From NCBI GenBank assembly GCA_018818105.1, contig JAHISK010000075.1:1-34114 (forward strand): a DNA stretch of 34,114 bases. The letters run 5' to 3'. The DNA is from Candidatus Omnitrophota bacterium (GTDB lineage Bacteria > Omnitrophota > Gorgyraeia > Duberdicusellales > 4484-171). This document shows positions 1 to 6,597 of the stretch, piece after piece. A program made the translations under genes and the position numbers. Below the pieces are notes generated by a model. That model was not told the DNA's origin. It saw only the letters and a list, made by a program, of their open reading frames with translations, and ran no database searches. Numbering within the stretch: position 1 is the stretch's first letter; each line of letters begins with the position of its first letter.

Positions 1-100
1 CTAAAAGGCTACATATTTGACGTTGGTAGTTTTTCCGATCTTTGATAAATTCAAATCTAAGTTTAGTTATTTCTCGAAGAATTTGAATTTTTTCTTCAGA
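1..100 (-). pseudogene. IS110-like transposase fragment, cut by the window edge
   Basis: On the minus strand this stretch reads as about 33 residues in one open frame, including LREITKLRFEFIKDRKNYQR, a helical segment that resembles the conserved LRELTRLRF..L..R.....R motif between the DEDD catalytic part and the C-terminal part of IS110-family transposases. The frame runs on into the inverted repeat at 101-130 and meets a stop near 166, with no ATG, so no complete gene begins here. The rest may lie beyond the window edge. The call rests on one motif remembered from the family; an unrelated coiled helix is possible. Confidence 0.4.
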
Positions 101-381
101 AATAACAGGGTCAGCCCTTGAAATGTGAAAAGAATTGGCAGGGATAGTTATTTTGATAAGATGAATTCATGGTGAGACCATTATTAGTTAGGAAGTTGAG
201 TATCTATTTATCGAAAAGATTAAGCGGATTGACGAATAAGAAAATAGGAGTTAGATTTGATATAAGTTATTCAGCGGTAAGCAAGGTAGCAATTAATAGA
301 GAAAAGATAATAGAAGAAGATAAAAATCTGAAAAAAATGGTAGAGGGCTCATTTCACATTTCAAGGGCTGACCCTGTTATT
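101..381. repeat. Perfect 30-bp inverted repeat, arms 101-130 and 352-381
   Basis: The 30 bases at 101-130 are the exact reverse complement of 352-381; the arms contain the core AAGGGCTGACCCTG. They enclose 221 bp that carry the DnaA-like helix-turn-helix remnant. A second, direct repeat of 15 bp (370-384 and 405-419) follows the right arm. Repeats with a GGGCTGACCC core are what I would expect around REP-associated or IS200-like transposase genes, but that association is from memory. The element seems to be a decayed mobile unit lying between an IS110-like piece and a DinD-like piece. Confidence 0.85.
169..345 (+). pseudogene. DnaA-like C-terminal HTH tail of a REP-associated transposase
   Basis: About 59 residues (VRKLSIYLSKRLSGLTNKKI, then a segment with ISYSAVSKVA) match the pattern of the DnaA domain-IV-like helix-turn-helix found at the C-terminus of some REP-associated tyrosine transposases, which typically read LSG..NKEIG..F.ISYSAVSK. 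The catalytic HUH/tyrosine domain that should precede it is missing: the frame is stopped at 157-159, just upstream. It is therefore a remnant, joined by chance to what follows (the open frame continues to 582 through the repeat arm). If it is truly from such a transposase, it may explain the many palindromes elsewhere in the window. Confidence 0.5.
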
Positions 382-420
382 CTACAGTTATTCTATTATT
401 CTACGACCCTGTTATTCTAT

Positions 421-582
421 AATGAAGATTCCAAAGGGGTACCTAAACTTAAATCAGACGCTAATGCGGGGGGAACTATTTCTGGGAATGCCCGAAAGGC
501 TTTAGCAAAACGGCTTAAACGGCCGATTGTTTCCAGTAATAATTATTTGAAGGAAAAGGAATCTCAGAAGAAGATTAAATAA
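421..582 (+). pseudogene. DinD/BRO-like protein C-terminal fragment
   Basis: The last 53 residues of the open frame ending at 582 include GGTISGNARKALAKRLKRPI and then VSSNNYL. This resembles the GG.iaGNAR..LE...g..VvS..NyL tail seen in DNA-damage-inducible protein D and related phage-type proteins. No N-terminal BRO-like domain is present; the upstream bases belong to the repeat and transposase debris. I take it as the truncated 3' end of a gene lost by insertion of the mobile unit. The identification depends on one short motif and is tentative. A run of six G lies at its start (467-472 region). Confidence 0.35.
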
Positions 583-586
583 GTAG

Positions 587-712
587 TTAGTTGTCAGATG
601 TTTTGGGCGTGCTTTTATCGCCAGAATTGGCAAAATAGTCAATAAAAGGATATATTTTGGTCGGATGGGGATGATTTCGAATATAGTTGACATCTTTTAT
701 GGCAGAGATAAA
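587..712 (-). pseudogene. Tail of a second copy of the radical SAM gene
   Basis: Read on the minus strand, the bases ending at a stop (587-589) encode PFIDYFANSGDKSTP, nearly the same as PFIDYFADSNDNSTP near the C-terminus of the intact radical SAM protein encoded at 5148-6407. The DNA is also almost identical over about 25 bases (near 623-649 and 5265-5290). The upstream part of this frame (to about 712) has only weak similarity and there is no radical SAM cluster, so only the 3' end survives. The fragment overlaps the promoter of the M48 protease operon on the other strand. Confidence 0.65.
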
Positions 713-714
713 AT
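687..714 (+). promoter_or_regulatory. Sigma70-type promoter of the M48/lipoprotein operon
   Basis: A consensus -35 TTGACA (687-692) is followed after 16 bases by TAAAAT (709-714). Transcription would begin near 720, about 12 bases before the ATG at 732. This placement rules out the upstream TTG at 687 as start codon. Confidence 0.7.
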
Positions 715-731
715 TAATTAGAGAAAAAATC

Positions 732-1559
732 ATGAGAATAATCTTTATTCTTATCATTTTGTGTTGTATTCCCGCCTCTGTTAGTTACCCAGTAACCGCT
801 GCGGAGCGTGAGTTTGGATGTTTTATTGATCGGCGAGTCGTGTCTTCCAGTATAATTATTTTTGATGAGGAATTAACTAAGCGAGTAAACCAAATCGGTA
901 ATCGTATCGCTAGAGTTTCCGATAAACCAGATATCGATTACAAATTTAGAATAATTAGCAGTCCGGTTATTAATGCTAGTACTTGCGGCGCGGGGTTTGT
1001 ATATGTATACACCGGTTTATTGGATATACTTGAAAGTGAAGAAGAGTTGGCGGCAGTGCTGGCTCATGAAATAGGGCATAGTTGCAAAAGCCATCCGTTA
1101 AAGTTTTATCGTTCTTCAAAGAAAAAAGAAAGAGTATGGCAGGGGGTAGTTATGCATGCCGCTGAAATTTTTGGGGAAGTCGCGGCTCAGTTTGCCGGGG
1201 CAAGTAAGCCTTCACCGTATTCTTTCGGCTGGCAGCGGCAGTCATATGCTGATCAGGTATATCTAGCAAGTTATGGCGTGGGAATGGCTACGGCAATGGT
1301 AACGTCTCCAATGTTAATCGGATGGATTAATGGTTACGGCCGGCAGAATGAGTGTGAAGCTGATGATTTGGCGGTAGTATATCTTAAAAAGGCGGGGTAT
1401 GATCCCCGCGCGTTTCTTAAATTTTTGAGACGGCTACAATTGGTAAGAGACAGGTTAGATTTGAGCAGAAAAGGTTATTCTTCCAGTCTTATAAACGCTG
1501 AACCGGGATTAGAAGAAAGAATTAAGATGGTAGAGGCGGCGGTAGAAGGGGGAATGTAA
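732..1559 (+). CDS. M48-family zinc metalloprotease, secreted
   Basis: A 275-residue protein with an N-terminal signal peptide (MRIIFILIILCCIPASVS) followed by an M48 peptidase domain. The zinc site is visible: HEIGH at residues 112-116 and, about 95 residues on, NECEADD, whose first Glu (about 207) should be the third zinc ligand. Between them is a Ser/Lys-rich and then a hydrophobic segment. The family includes BepA- and LoiP-like periplasmic proteases that act on outer-membrane proteins, so a role in envelope quality control is plausible. The start is the ATG at 732, because a promoter lies at 687-714 and the signal peptide begins there. It is the first gene of an operon with secreted proteins; the next gene begins 2 bases after its stop. 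Confidence 0.85.
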   Translation: MRIIFILIILCCIPASVSYPVTAAEREFGCFIDRRVVSSSIIIFDEELTKRVNQIGNRIARVSDKPDIDYKFRIISSPVINASTCGAGFVYVYTGLLDILESEEELAAVLAHEIGHSCKSHPLKFYRSSKKKERVWQGVVMHAAEIFGEVAAQFAGASKPSPYSFGWQRQSYADQVYLASYGVGMATAMVTSPMLIGWINGYGRQNECEADDLAVVYLKKAGYDPRAFLKFLRRLQLVRDRLDLSRKGYSSSLINAEPGLEERIKMVEAAVEGGM

Positions 1560-1561
1560 GG

Positions 1562-2620
1562 ATGCTTCGAATATGTCAAATTTTGTTTTTTACCGCGGTA
1601 TGCGGGATTGCTTTTTCGTCTATATCCAGCGCGGAGGATTTTTCTCCTGAAGATATATCTTCAGTGAGTCAGGCTATTGCTGAAATGGATTTGATGCGGG
1701 GTGAACATGAAGAAAAAGTTGTGAACAATTCATGGTTTACTACTGTAGAAGGTGAGAGAGTGGAAAGGTATAGGGCGCTCGGATTATTGTCGAGTAATAA
1801 AGATTCACCTGTAAGGGTAATAGAATCATATTTTAGCACTATACAGTTAGGTTCTTTTCCTGGGGGAGAGATAATCCCCACGGCTAATTATATATATACA
1901 ATGTGGAAAAATAATAGTCCCAAAACATCGCAAGAGTTTTATGAAGCTACAAGAAGTTTTGATTTAATATTAGGCGGGCCTATTAGGTGTTATGGTGATG
2001 CAGTAAAGCTTATGGATTCAGATATATTTAGTTGGCCAGCTATGTTGAGCAAGCAAACTAAAGATTATGGTAAAGGCAGTTTTTTATCACAGGGAAAGTG
2101 GAGCAAGTGGTTTACTAATCAAATTTATAAAGGCCAAGTTGATAACCATCTTTCAGGAACTGTTTTTTTAGGTGAAAAGTGGGGGGGATGGGTTAGTAAT
2201 CAAATATATAAAGGCAAAATTACTTCTCAGGAATTTCAATCGTTATATGGATATAAAAAAACACGGAATATTTTTGTGAAACATTTGCCAGCCAATGGTT
2301 ATAATTCTAAAAATATTGGACAAGTTTATGATATGAAGGCATATGAATTGTATAATTTAAAGAAGAATGAGGTTTTCTCTCAGACTAAATGGCAAGGTGA
2401 TTTGGGGAGTACGTTTCAGACTGCATGTGAAAATTTTAATCATAAAAGGGGGCTAACTAGTCATAATTATCTGGTTGACAAGAACTGGGTTATTCCTAAA
2501 TCAAAAATAAATTTTTTTCAGAAGAATTACGGTTATCCAAGTATTCCTATGCAGGGTAATTTCCCTAAAGCTAATTGGAACGGGTCTAAGCTTATTCCGT
2601 ATAATAAGAGGATGAATTAG
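1562..2620 (+). CDS. Secreted protein of unknown function with KW repeat
   Basis: A 352-residue protein that I do not recognise. It begins with a signal peptide (MLRICQILFFTAVCGIAFSS, cleavage likely after SSA near residue 24). The middle holds two copies of a motif of the form KW..W(F/V).NQIYKG, at about residues 179-192 and 206-219, 27 residues apart; the DNA of the two copies is also similar. The C-terminal half is rich in Asn, Lys, Tyr and Trp, as in wall- or carbohydrate-associated exported proteins, but no catalytic motif is evident. A run of seven G (2181-2187) lies inside the second copy. It sits 2 bases after the M48 protease gene, so it may be a substrate or partner of that protease; this is inference. 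Confidence 0.75.
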   Translation: MLRICQILFFTAVCGIAFSSISSAEDFSPEDISSVSQAIAEMDLMRGEHEEKVVNNSWFTTVEGERVERYRALGLLSSNKDSPVRVIESYFSTIQLGSFPGGEIIPTANYIYTMWKNNSPKTSQEFYEATRSFDLILGGPIRCYGDAVKLMDSDIFSWPAMLSKQTKDYGKGSFLSQGKWSKWFTNQIYKGQVDNHLSGTVFLGEKWGGWVSNQIYKGKITSQEFQSLYGYKKTRNIFVKHLPANGYNSKNIGQVYDMKAYELYNLKKNEVFSQTKWQGDLGSTFQTACENFNHKRGLTSHNYLVDKNWVIPKSKINFFQKNYGYPSIPMQGNFPKANWNGSKLIPYNKRMN

Positions 2621-2684
2621 TGATGATATTGGGTATATCTTTAAAGGAAAAGATAGGATTAGACTTAAAAAGGAGGATGAAAAT

Positions 2685-3263
2685 ATGCGTGTATTGAGTT
2701 TTAAAGCAGGATTTTTAATGTTTCTTTTTACCGCGGCGGTATTAGTTTGTGGGTGCGCGGGCTCTAGATTCATGTCGATAAGTGACGGTTATCATAAAGA
2801 TTGGGGGATGATTCCCTATAAAGAGAGTTTATCGGTAAAGGTTTTTGCGACCGATTCTCAGGATAAATGGAATGATAAGGACTTGGGCCAAATATTTACC
2901 GAGAGGCTAGTTGAGAAGTTTGAAAAAGAAGGTATTTTTGATGAGGTGTTTATTATTTCTTCTGCCGAGGCACCTAAAACCAGGCTGGTTTTAGAAGGCG
3001 CGGTTGAAATCGCGGAGAAGTCCGGCTACGCGGCACGTCTGTTTGTTCCCAGTACATGTAAGGTAAATGTTTCCGGAAAGTTAGTTGACGCGCGTGATAA
3101 GGTGGAACTTTTTATCTTTACGAAATCCCGGGATAGTCAAGGAGGGTTACTTGGCGCTGGCGGTTTGCTTTCGGCCAGTTCTAAAACTATGGTAAAAGAG
3201 CTTACTCAATGGGTTGCCGATGATGTAGCGGGAATTTTAAGAAATGATAAAAAGAAAAGATAA
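2685..3263 (+). CDS. Lipoprotein, DUF4410/GNA1162-like
   Basis: A 192-residue lipoprotein. The signal peptide ends in a lipobox (AAVLVCGC, Cys about 25), followed by Ala-Gly, which favours outer-membrane sorting. The mature part is alpha/beta in appearance: a strand-rich segment with SLSVKVFATD, a helix with FTERLVEKFEKEGIFDEVFI, and near the end a Gly/Leu-rich stretch GGLLGAGGLLSASSKTM before a final amphipathic helix. This order (helix-strand, Gly-rich loop, C-terminal helix) resembles DUF4410-type lipoproteins, but the match is by eye only. AGGAGG lies 7 bases before the ATG. The 3' end overlaps the next gene by 20 bases, indicating translational coupling. Confidence 0.75.
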   Translation: MRVLSFKAGFLMFLFTAAVLVCGCAGSRFMSISDGYHKDWGMIPYKESLSVKVFATDSQDKWNDKDLGQIFTERLVEKFEKEGIFDEVFIISSAEAPKTRLVLEGAVEIAEKSGYAARLFVPSTCKVNVSGKLVDARDKVELFIFTKSRDSQGGLLGAGGLLSASSKTMVKELTQWVADDVAGILRNDKKKR

Positions 3264-3987
3264 AACTTCTGTTAGAGGAGTTTTTGCTTGTTTGCTGGTA
3301 ATATGTATAAATACTTTTTTTGTTGGGTGCGCGTCTAAGGGCGAACGTGTTTTTATCGATACAAGTGTTAAAGAAAAAGTTAAGTTTTTAACCTGCCATT
3401 TGAAAAAAAATCCTGATGACGTATTTTCTCGTTTATCATTGGGGCGGTTATTTTTTAAGGAAGAAATGCTGGTCGCGGCAAAGGATCAGTTTGAGCGTGT
3501 AATAGCTATTGCTCCTGGCAATGCCGAAGGGTATCTTTTACTTAGTCGTGTTTTATACCGTGCCATTGAGCCTGATTATTCTCATATTATTGTATTACTT
3601 GAAAAAGCCCGCGCGGTATCTCCGGAGGATGAAGCTGTACGGCTTAATCTTGGTTTAGCCTATGATAAGGAAGGGCGTTGGCAGGAAGCAGAAGCCGCGT
3701 TAAAGAAGGCTGTAAGTTTGGCTTCTCGAGTTGAAACGCTTCTTTCCGCGCGGTTAGGCTTAATGGTTATTTATAAGAGGCAGGGAAATCAGCAGGCCGC
3801 CGCGGCAGAGTATGAGGCTGCTCGTGGTATTTATCCTGATGTGGAAGATGTGATTCAGCGGGTAGAGGTGAACCGTATTGTTCCTTCTCCGGCATATCAG
3901 GGTACGCTGGGCAGAGATGGGATACATGATTTACCGGAAGACAGAGCGGCGCGGCTAGAGAAGAAATTTCTTGAGTTGGAAGAATGA
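3244..3987 (+). CDS. TPR-repeat lipoprotein
   Basis: A 247-residue protein with a basic N-terminus, hydrophobic core and lipobox (TFFVGC, Cys 29). Residues 45 to 200 form about four tetratricopeptide repeats; typical pieces are LSLGRLFFKEEMLVAAKDQF and LNLGLAYDKEGRWQEAEAAL, with the small-residue and aromatic positions of TPR helices A and B. The tail is charged and probably disordered. TPR lipoproteins act as protein-interaction scaffolds, as in outer-membrane assembly or polysaccharide export; which partner is involved cannot be read from the sequence. It overlaps the gene before by 20 bases and the one after by 4 (ATGA), so the four lipoproteins are very likely made together. Confidence 0.82.
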   Translation: MIKRKDKTSVRGVFACLLVICINTFFVGCASKGERVFIDTSVKEKVKFLTCHLKKNPDDVFSRLSLGRLFFKEEMLVAAKDQFERVIAIAPGNAEGYLLLSRVLYRAIEPDYSHIIVLLEKARAVSPEDEAVRLNLGLAYDKEGRWQEAEAALKKAVSLASRVETLLSARLGLMVIYKRQGNQQAAAAEYEAARGIYPDVEDVIQRVEVNRIVPSPAYQGTLGRDGIHDLPEDRAARLEKKFLELEE

Positions 3988-4559
3988 GAATGAACAATAA
4001 AGTTAAGTTTGTCTTTATACTGTTTTGTTTAGTAGTATCGGGATGCGCTTCCAAGAGAGTTACTATTGACGATTGCCGAATGGTATTTGGTAATGACCGC
4101 GGTGCCTATTCGGTTAATAGTGTTGGTTCATATAGCTATCCTATGTATTTAGAAAAGCAATATGATGCTGGATATGAACAGACATGGAATTTCATTATTA
4201 AAAGTATAGAAAAACTTAACGGTGTTGTAATTATAAAAGACAAAGAAGGCGGAGTTATTTCGTTTAGTAATTATAAAGAGGGAAGTGTTCCTGATAATTT
4301 TTTGCCGTTTAAGAGGGATAAGGTAAGATGGAAATGTTTTACAAATATCTATGTTAAGGAAATTGAGGAGAGAATAACAAAAGTATGGGCAGTGTATTAT
4401 ATTACGATGTTGTATTCGGTAAATGATAAAAAATACGTATGGTATGATCCGGGTGTTAGGCGCCGTTCTTCGTGTGATAGAGATGTGGTTTTGCCGAGTT
4501 ATTTAGATGTTGAGTTTTTTTACGCGTTGGATATGGTGAATAATGCGTCGGGAGAATAA
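3984..4559 (+). CDS. Lipoprotein, first of a tandem paralogous pair
   Basis: A 191-residue lipoprotein with signal peptide and lipobox (LVVSGC, Cys about 21). I do not recognise the family. Residues 55 to 90 contain YEQTWNFIIKSIEKLNGVVI followed by KDKEGGVISF: a Trp helix, then a strand, then an Asp-Gly turn. The same pattern recurs in the next gene, suggesting the pair arose by duplication. This helix-strand-turn is typical of small alpha-beta envelope lipoproteins (BamC-like or DUF-type), but I cannot name one. The start is either this ATG or the ATG two codons on (3990); coupling through the ATGA overlap supports the first. Confidence 0.75.
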   Translation: MRMNNKVKFVFILFCLVVSGCASKRVTIDDCRMVFGNDRGAYSVNSVGSYSYPMYLEKQYDAGYEQTWNFIIKSIEKLNGVVIIKDKEGGVISFSNYKEGSVPDNFLPFKRDKVRWKCFTNIYVKEIEERITKVWAVYYITMLYSVNDKKYVWYDPGVRRRSSCDRDVVLPSYLDVEFFYALDMVNNASGE

Positions 4560-5103
4560 AGTCAAAGCGGTTATGAAAGTTAACGTGTTGGCGGTAATAG
4601 TTTTTATTATGATGGCGTTTTGCGGGTGTTCCGCGCCGCTAGCGGATTTTTATTATCTTCCCGAAATAAAATTAAAAAATCGTTTTAAAGAAGATTTTAA
4701 AGATTTCAGTTTGCCCGAAATTAATGAGATAAAACTGAATGAAAATAAGAAAATCTTTCCTTACGCGGAGTTTAATCGTGTGTGGGAGGCTGTTAGTGTT
4801 GTGATGATGCAGGAAGGAGTACTCATGTATTCGTCGAAAGATAAGGGATTACTCGCGGTGGCGGTTTCTCCTCCGGTTGTTTTTTTTATCGAACGGAATA
4901 AGCCTATAAATGTATATCTTTATTATATGGTAAATTTGTATAATTACGGCAACGATGAGAAAGGAAAATTTTCTCTTTCTCGAGAGAACTTTAAGGATGC
5001 GGTCGGCAAGGATGTGGATTGCGAAGCGGCGATGAGCAATAATATTTTCGATAAAATTTCCACGCAGATTTACGCAAATCAGAAATGGAGATATTTAAAT
5101 TAA
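4543..5103 (+). CDS. Lipoprotein, second of a tandem paralogous pair
   Basis: A 186-residue lipoprotein; the lipobox is MAFCGC (Cys about 29 from this start). The segment FNRVWEAVSVVMMQEGVLMY with SSKDKGLLAVAV aligns with the Trp-helix and Asp-Gly turn of the preceding lipoprotein, with otherwise low similarity. It overlaps that gene by 17 bases. A second in-frame ATG at 4573 would give a shorter and more usual signal peptide (MKVNVLAVIVFIMMAF); neither has a strong Shine-Dalgarno sequence, so the start is uncertain. It is the last gene of the envelope operon and converges on the radical SAM gene 44 bases away, with no obvious terminator between them. Confidence 0.72.
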   Translation: MRRENKVKAVMKVNVLAVIVFIMMAFCGCSAPLADFYYLPEIKLKNRFKEDFKDFSLPEINEIKLNENKKIFPYAEFNRVWEAVSVVMMQEGVLMYSSKDKGLLAVAVSPPVVFFIERNKPINVYLYYMVNLYNYGNDEKGKFSLSRENFKDAVGKDVDCEAAMSNNIFDKISTQIYANQKWRYLN

Positions 5104-5147
5104 GAGTGTAAATTATTATGATTGGTGAAAGAGAGAGGAGAGATAGG

Positions 5148-6407
5148 TTAGTAAATAAGGTTATTAATAAACCTCTTAGTATACCGTATTTTTTCCGTTT
5201 TTAAAGTATTTATCATTGTTTGTACCCGGTTTATAGCTTCTTTACTGGGTGTGCTATTATCGTTGGAATCGGCAAAATAGTCAATAAAAGGGTTTATTTG
5301 CGCTATTTTAGGTATAATTCGCTTGTTTTTTATTATAAAAGATAGTGTTTGATTGAAATCTGTTTCTGATTCTTGCGGATATCCTAAAATTAAGCTTACT
5401 TCAAAGTGCAGGCTAGCATTTGTTAATATGGTAAAGAAGTCTAAGGCGTCGTTTGTAGTGAATCCTTTGTTCATATTTTTTAAGGTTTTGTCAGATCCAC
5501 TTTCTAATCCGATAAACAAGTTATAACATCCGCTTTTTTTCATTAGTTTTGCTAAATCTAGAGGAAAATGTTTTTTAATCCGGATTTGCGCTTCCCATTG
5601 TATGTTTAATCTTTGAGATATAATTTTTTGACAGAATTCTTCCAACCATGTGTTTTTGTAATTTATCATTGAGTCTGTAAAAATAAAATGGGTTGTTTGG
5701 TATTTTTTTATAAGATAAGTTATTTGATCTATCATGTATTGCGGCGAGTAATGTCTAAATTTTTGGTAAAGATTTTTTTCCGTACAAAAGGCGCATTTAT
5801 GCGTGCATCCGCGAGAGGTAATAAGGGCAATGCTACGGCTGTGGGAATAATCAGTTAGATTTATTGGGTCAAAATCAATGAAAGGAAGAGTATCTAGGGT
5901 ATCAATTTCCTGGAACCGGCTGATAGCGTTAGCATTATTTTGAATCGCTTGATAAAGAGGTATTTCTCCTTCTCCGATAATCCAAGAGAATTGTGGATCT
6001 AACTTGTTTGCTTTATCTAAAAAGAGTACTTGTGGTCCGCCGAAGATTATTTTTTTTGAAGGGAACTGTTGTTTTATTTTTTGTGCCAGCAGGAGGGCAA
6101 AGGGTGTGTTTCTTTTGAAAAGAGAAAAGCCTATAAACTGTGAGTCTTTTATTTCTGATAAAAGATTCGATAGAATTGAGGGAAATTTTTTTTCTATGAT
6201 AAAAAAGAGATTTTTTTCAAATGTTTCATCTAGCCCCAACCATTGGGGGGGGGTGTATAGGCCTAAGTTAAAAATAGTATGGTTAAGGTCTATTATTCCT
6301 GTGGATATTCCCTTTTTTTCTAAGTGTTTTTTAAGGTAGAAAAGTGCCAGAGGCGGAGTTTTAACCCAAAAAGGTGGAGTTTGGATTATGTAGACTAATT
6401 TTTTCAT
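5148..6407 (-). CDS. B12-type radical SAM protein
   Basis: A 419-residue protein with the two-part build of cobalamin-type radical SAM enzymes: an N-terminal Rossmann-like half (LALFYLKKHLEKKGISTGII, then FGGPQ and the WIIGEGEIPL signature), and a radical SAM half with the cluster motif C201-X3-C205-X2-C208 and downstream FIGLESGSD and LILGYPQE. A DxHxxG cobalamin motif is not obvious, so cobalamin binding is unsure. The family includes methyltransferases, lipid and hopanoid modifiers and many unassigned enzymes, and the substrate cannot be told. It is the only intact minus-strand gene here. Its 3' end has a broken second copy at 587-712. A run of nine G on the + strand (6245-6253) lies within codons 52-56; slippage there would destroy the frame. 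Confidence 0.85.
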   Translation of the reverse strand: MKKLVYIIQTPPFWVKTPPLALFYLKKHLEKKGISTGIIDLNHTIFNLGLYTPPQWLGLDETFEKNLFFIIEKKFPSILSNLLSEIKDSQFIGFSLFKRNTPFALLLAQKIKQQFPSKKIIFGGPQVLFLDKANKLDPQFSWIIGEGEIPLYQAIQNNANAISRFQEIDTLDTLPFIDFDPINLTDYSHSRSIALITSRGCTHKCAFCTEKNLYQKFRHYSPQYMIDQITYLIKKYQTTHFIFTDSMINYKNTWLEEFCQKIISQRLNIQWEAQIRIKKHFPLDLAKLMKKSGCYNLFIGLESGSDKTLKNMNKGFTTNDALDFFTILTNASLHFEVSLILGYPQESETDFNQTLSFIIKNKRIIPKIAQINPFIDYFADSNDNSTPSKEAINRVQTMINTLKTEKIRYTKRFINNLIY

Positions 6408-6413
6408 TCTTAT

Positions 6414-6441
6414 ATAATACTAAAAAAGGGGCAGAGGTCAA
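6414..6441 (-). promoter_or_regulatory. Promoter of the radical SAM gene, probably leaderless
   Basis: On the minus strand TTGACC (6436-6441) and TATTAT (6414-6419) are 16 bases apart. Only 6 bases separate the -10 box from the ATG at 6405-6407, so transcription would start at or next to the start codon. There is no Shine-Dalgarno sequence, which fits a leaderless message. Confidence 0.55.
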
Positions 6442-6458
6442 GAGAGTATAAATTTTAA

Positions 6459-6589
6459 ATTTACCAATTACCATTTTAAAATTAGCATTTATGTAAGAGA
6501 AACAATAAAGAATAAGGTATGCATAATTTTAAATTTCGTATTTAAAAGAATTGATATTAAAAATTTAAAATGGTAATTGGTAAATGGTA
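6459..6589. repeat. 22-bp inverted repeat with short AATGGTA heptamer array
   Basis: Bases 6459-6480 are the exact reverse complement of 6564-6585, with an 83-base AT-rich spacer. The right arm contains three 7-bp units (AATGGTA, ATTGGTA, AATGGTA at 6569-6589) and the left arm two units in reverse. The right arm ends 8 bases before the hemW start codon, so it supplies that gene's ribosome-binding region. Confidence 0.8.
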
Positions 6590-6597
6590 AATTTAAA

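Noticed and set aside
169-582. A single 137-residue gene
   Set aside because: The frame joins a transposase tail, a repeat arm and a DinD-like tail; the middle is the translation of repeat DNA, so it is a chance fusion of remnants.
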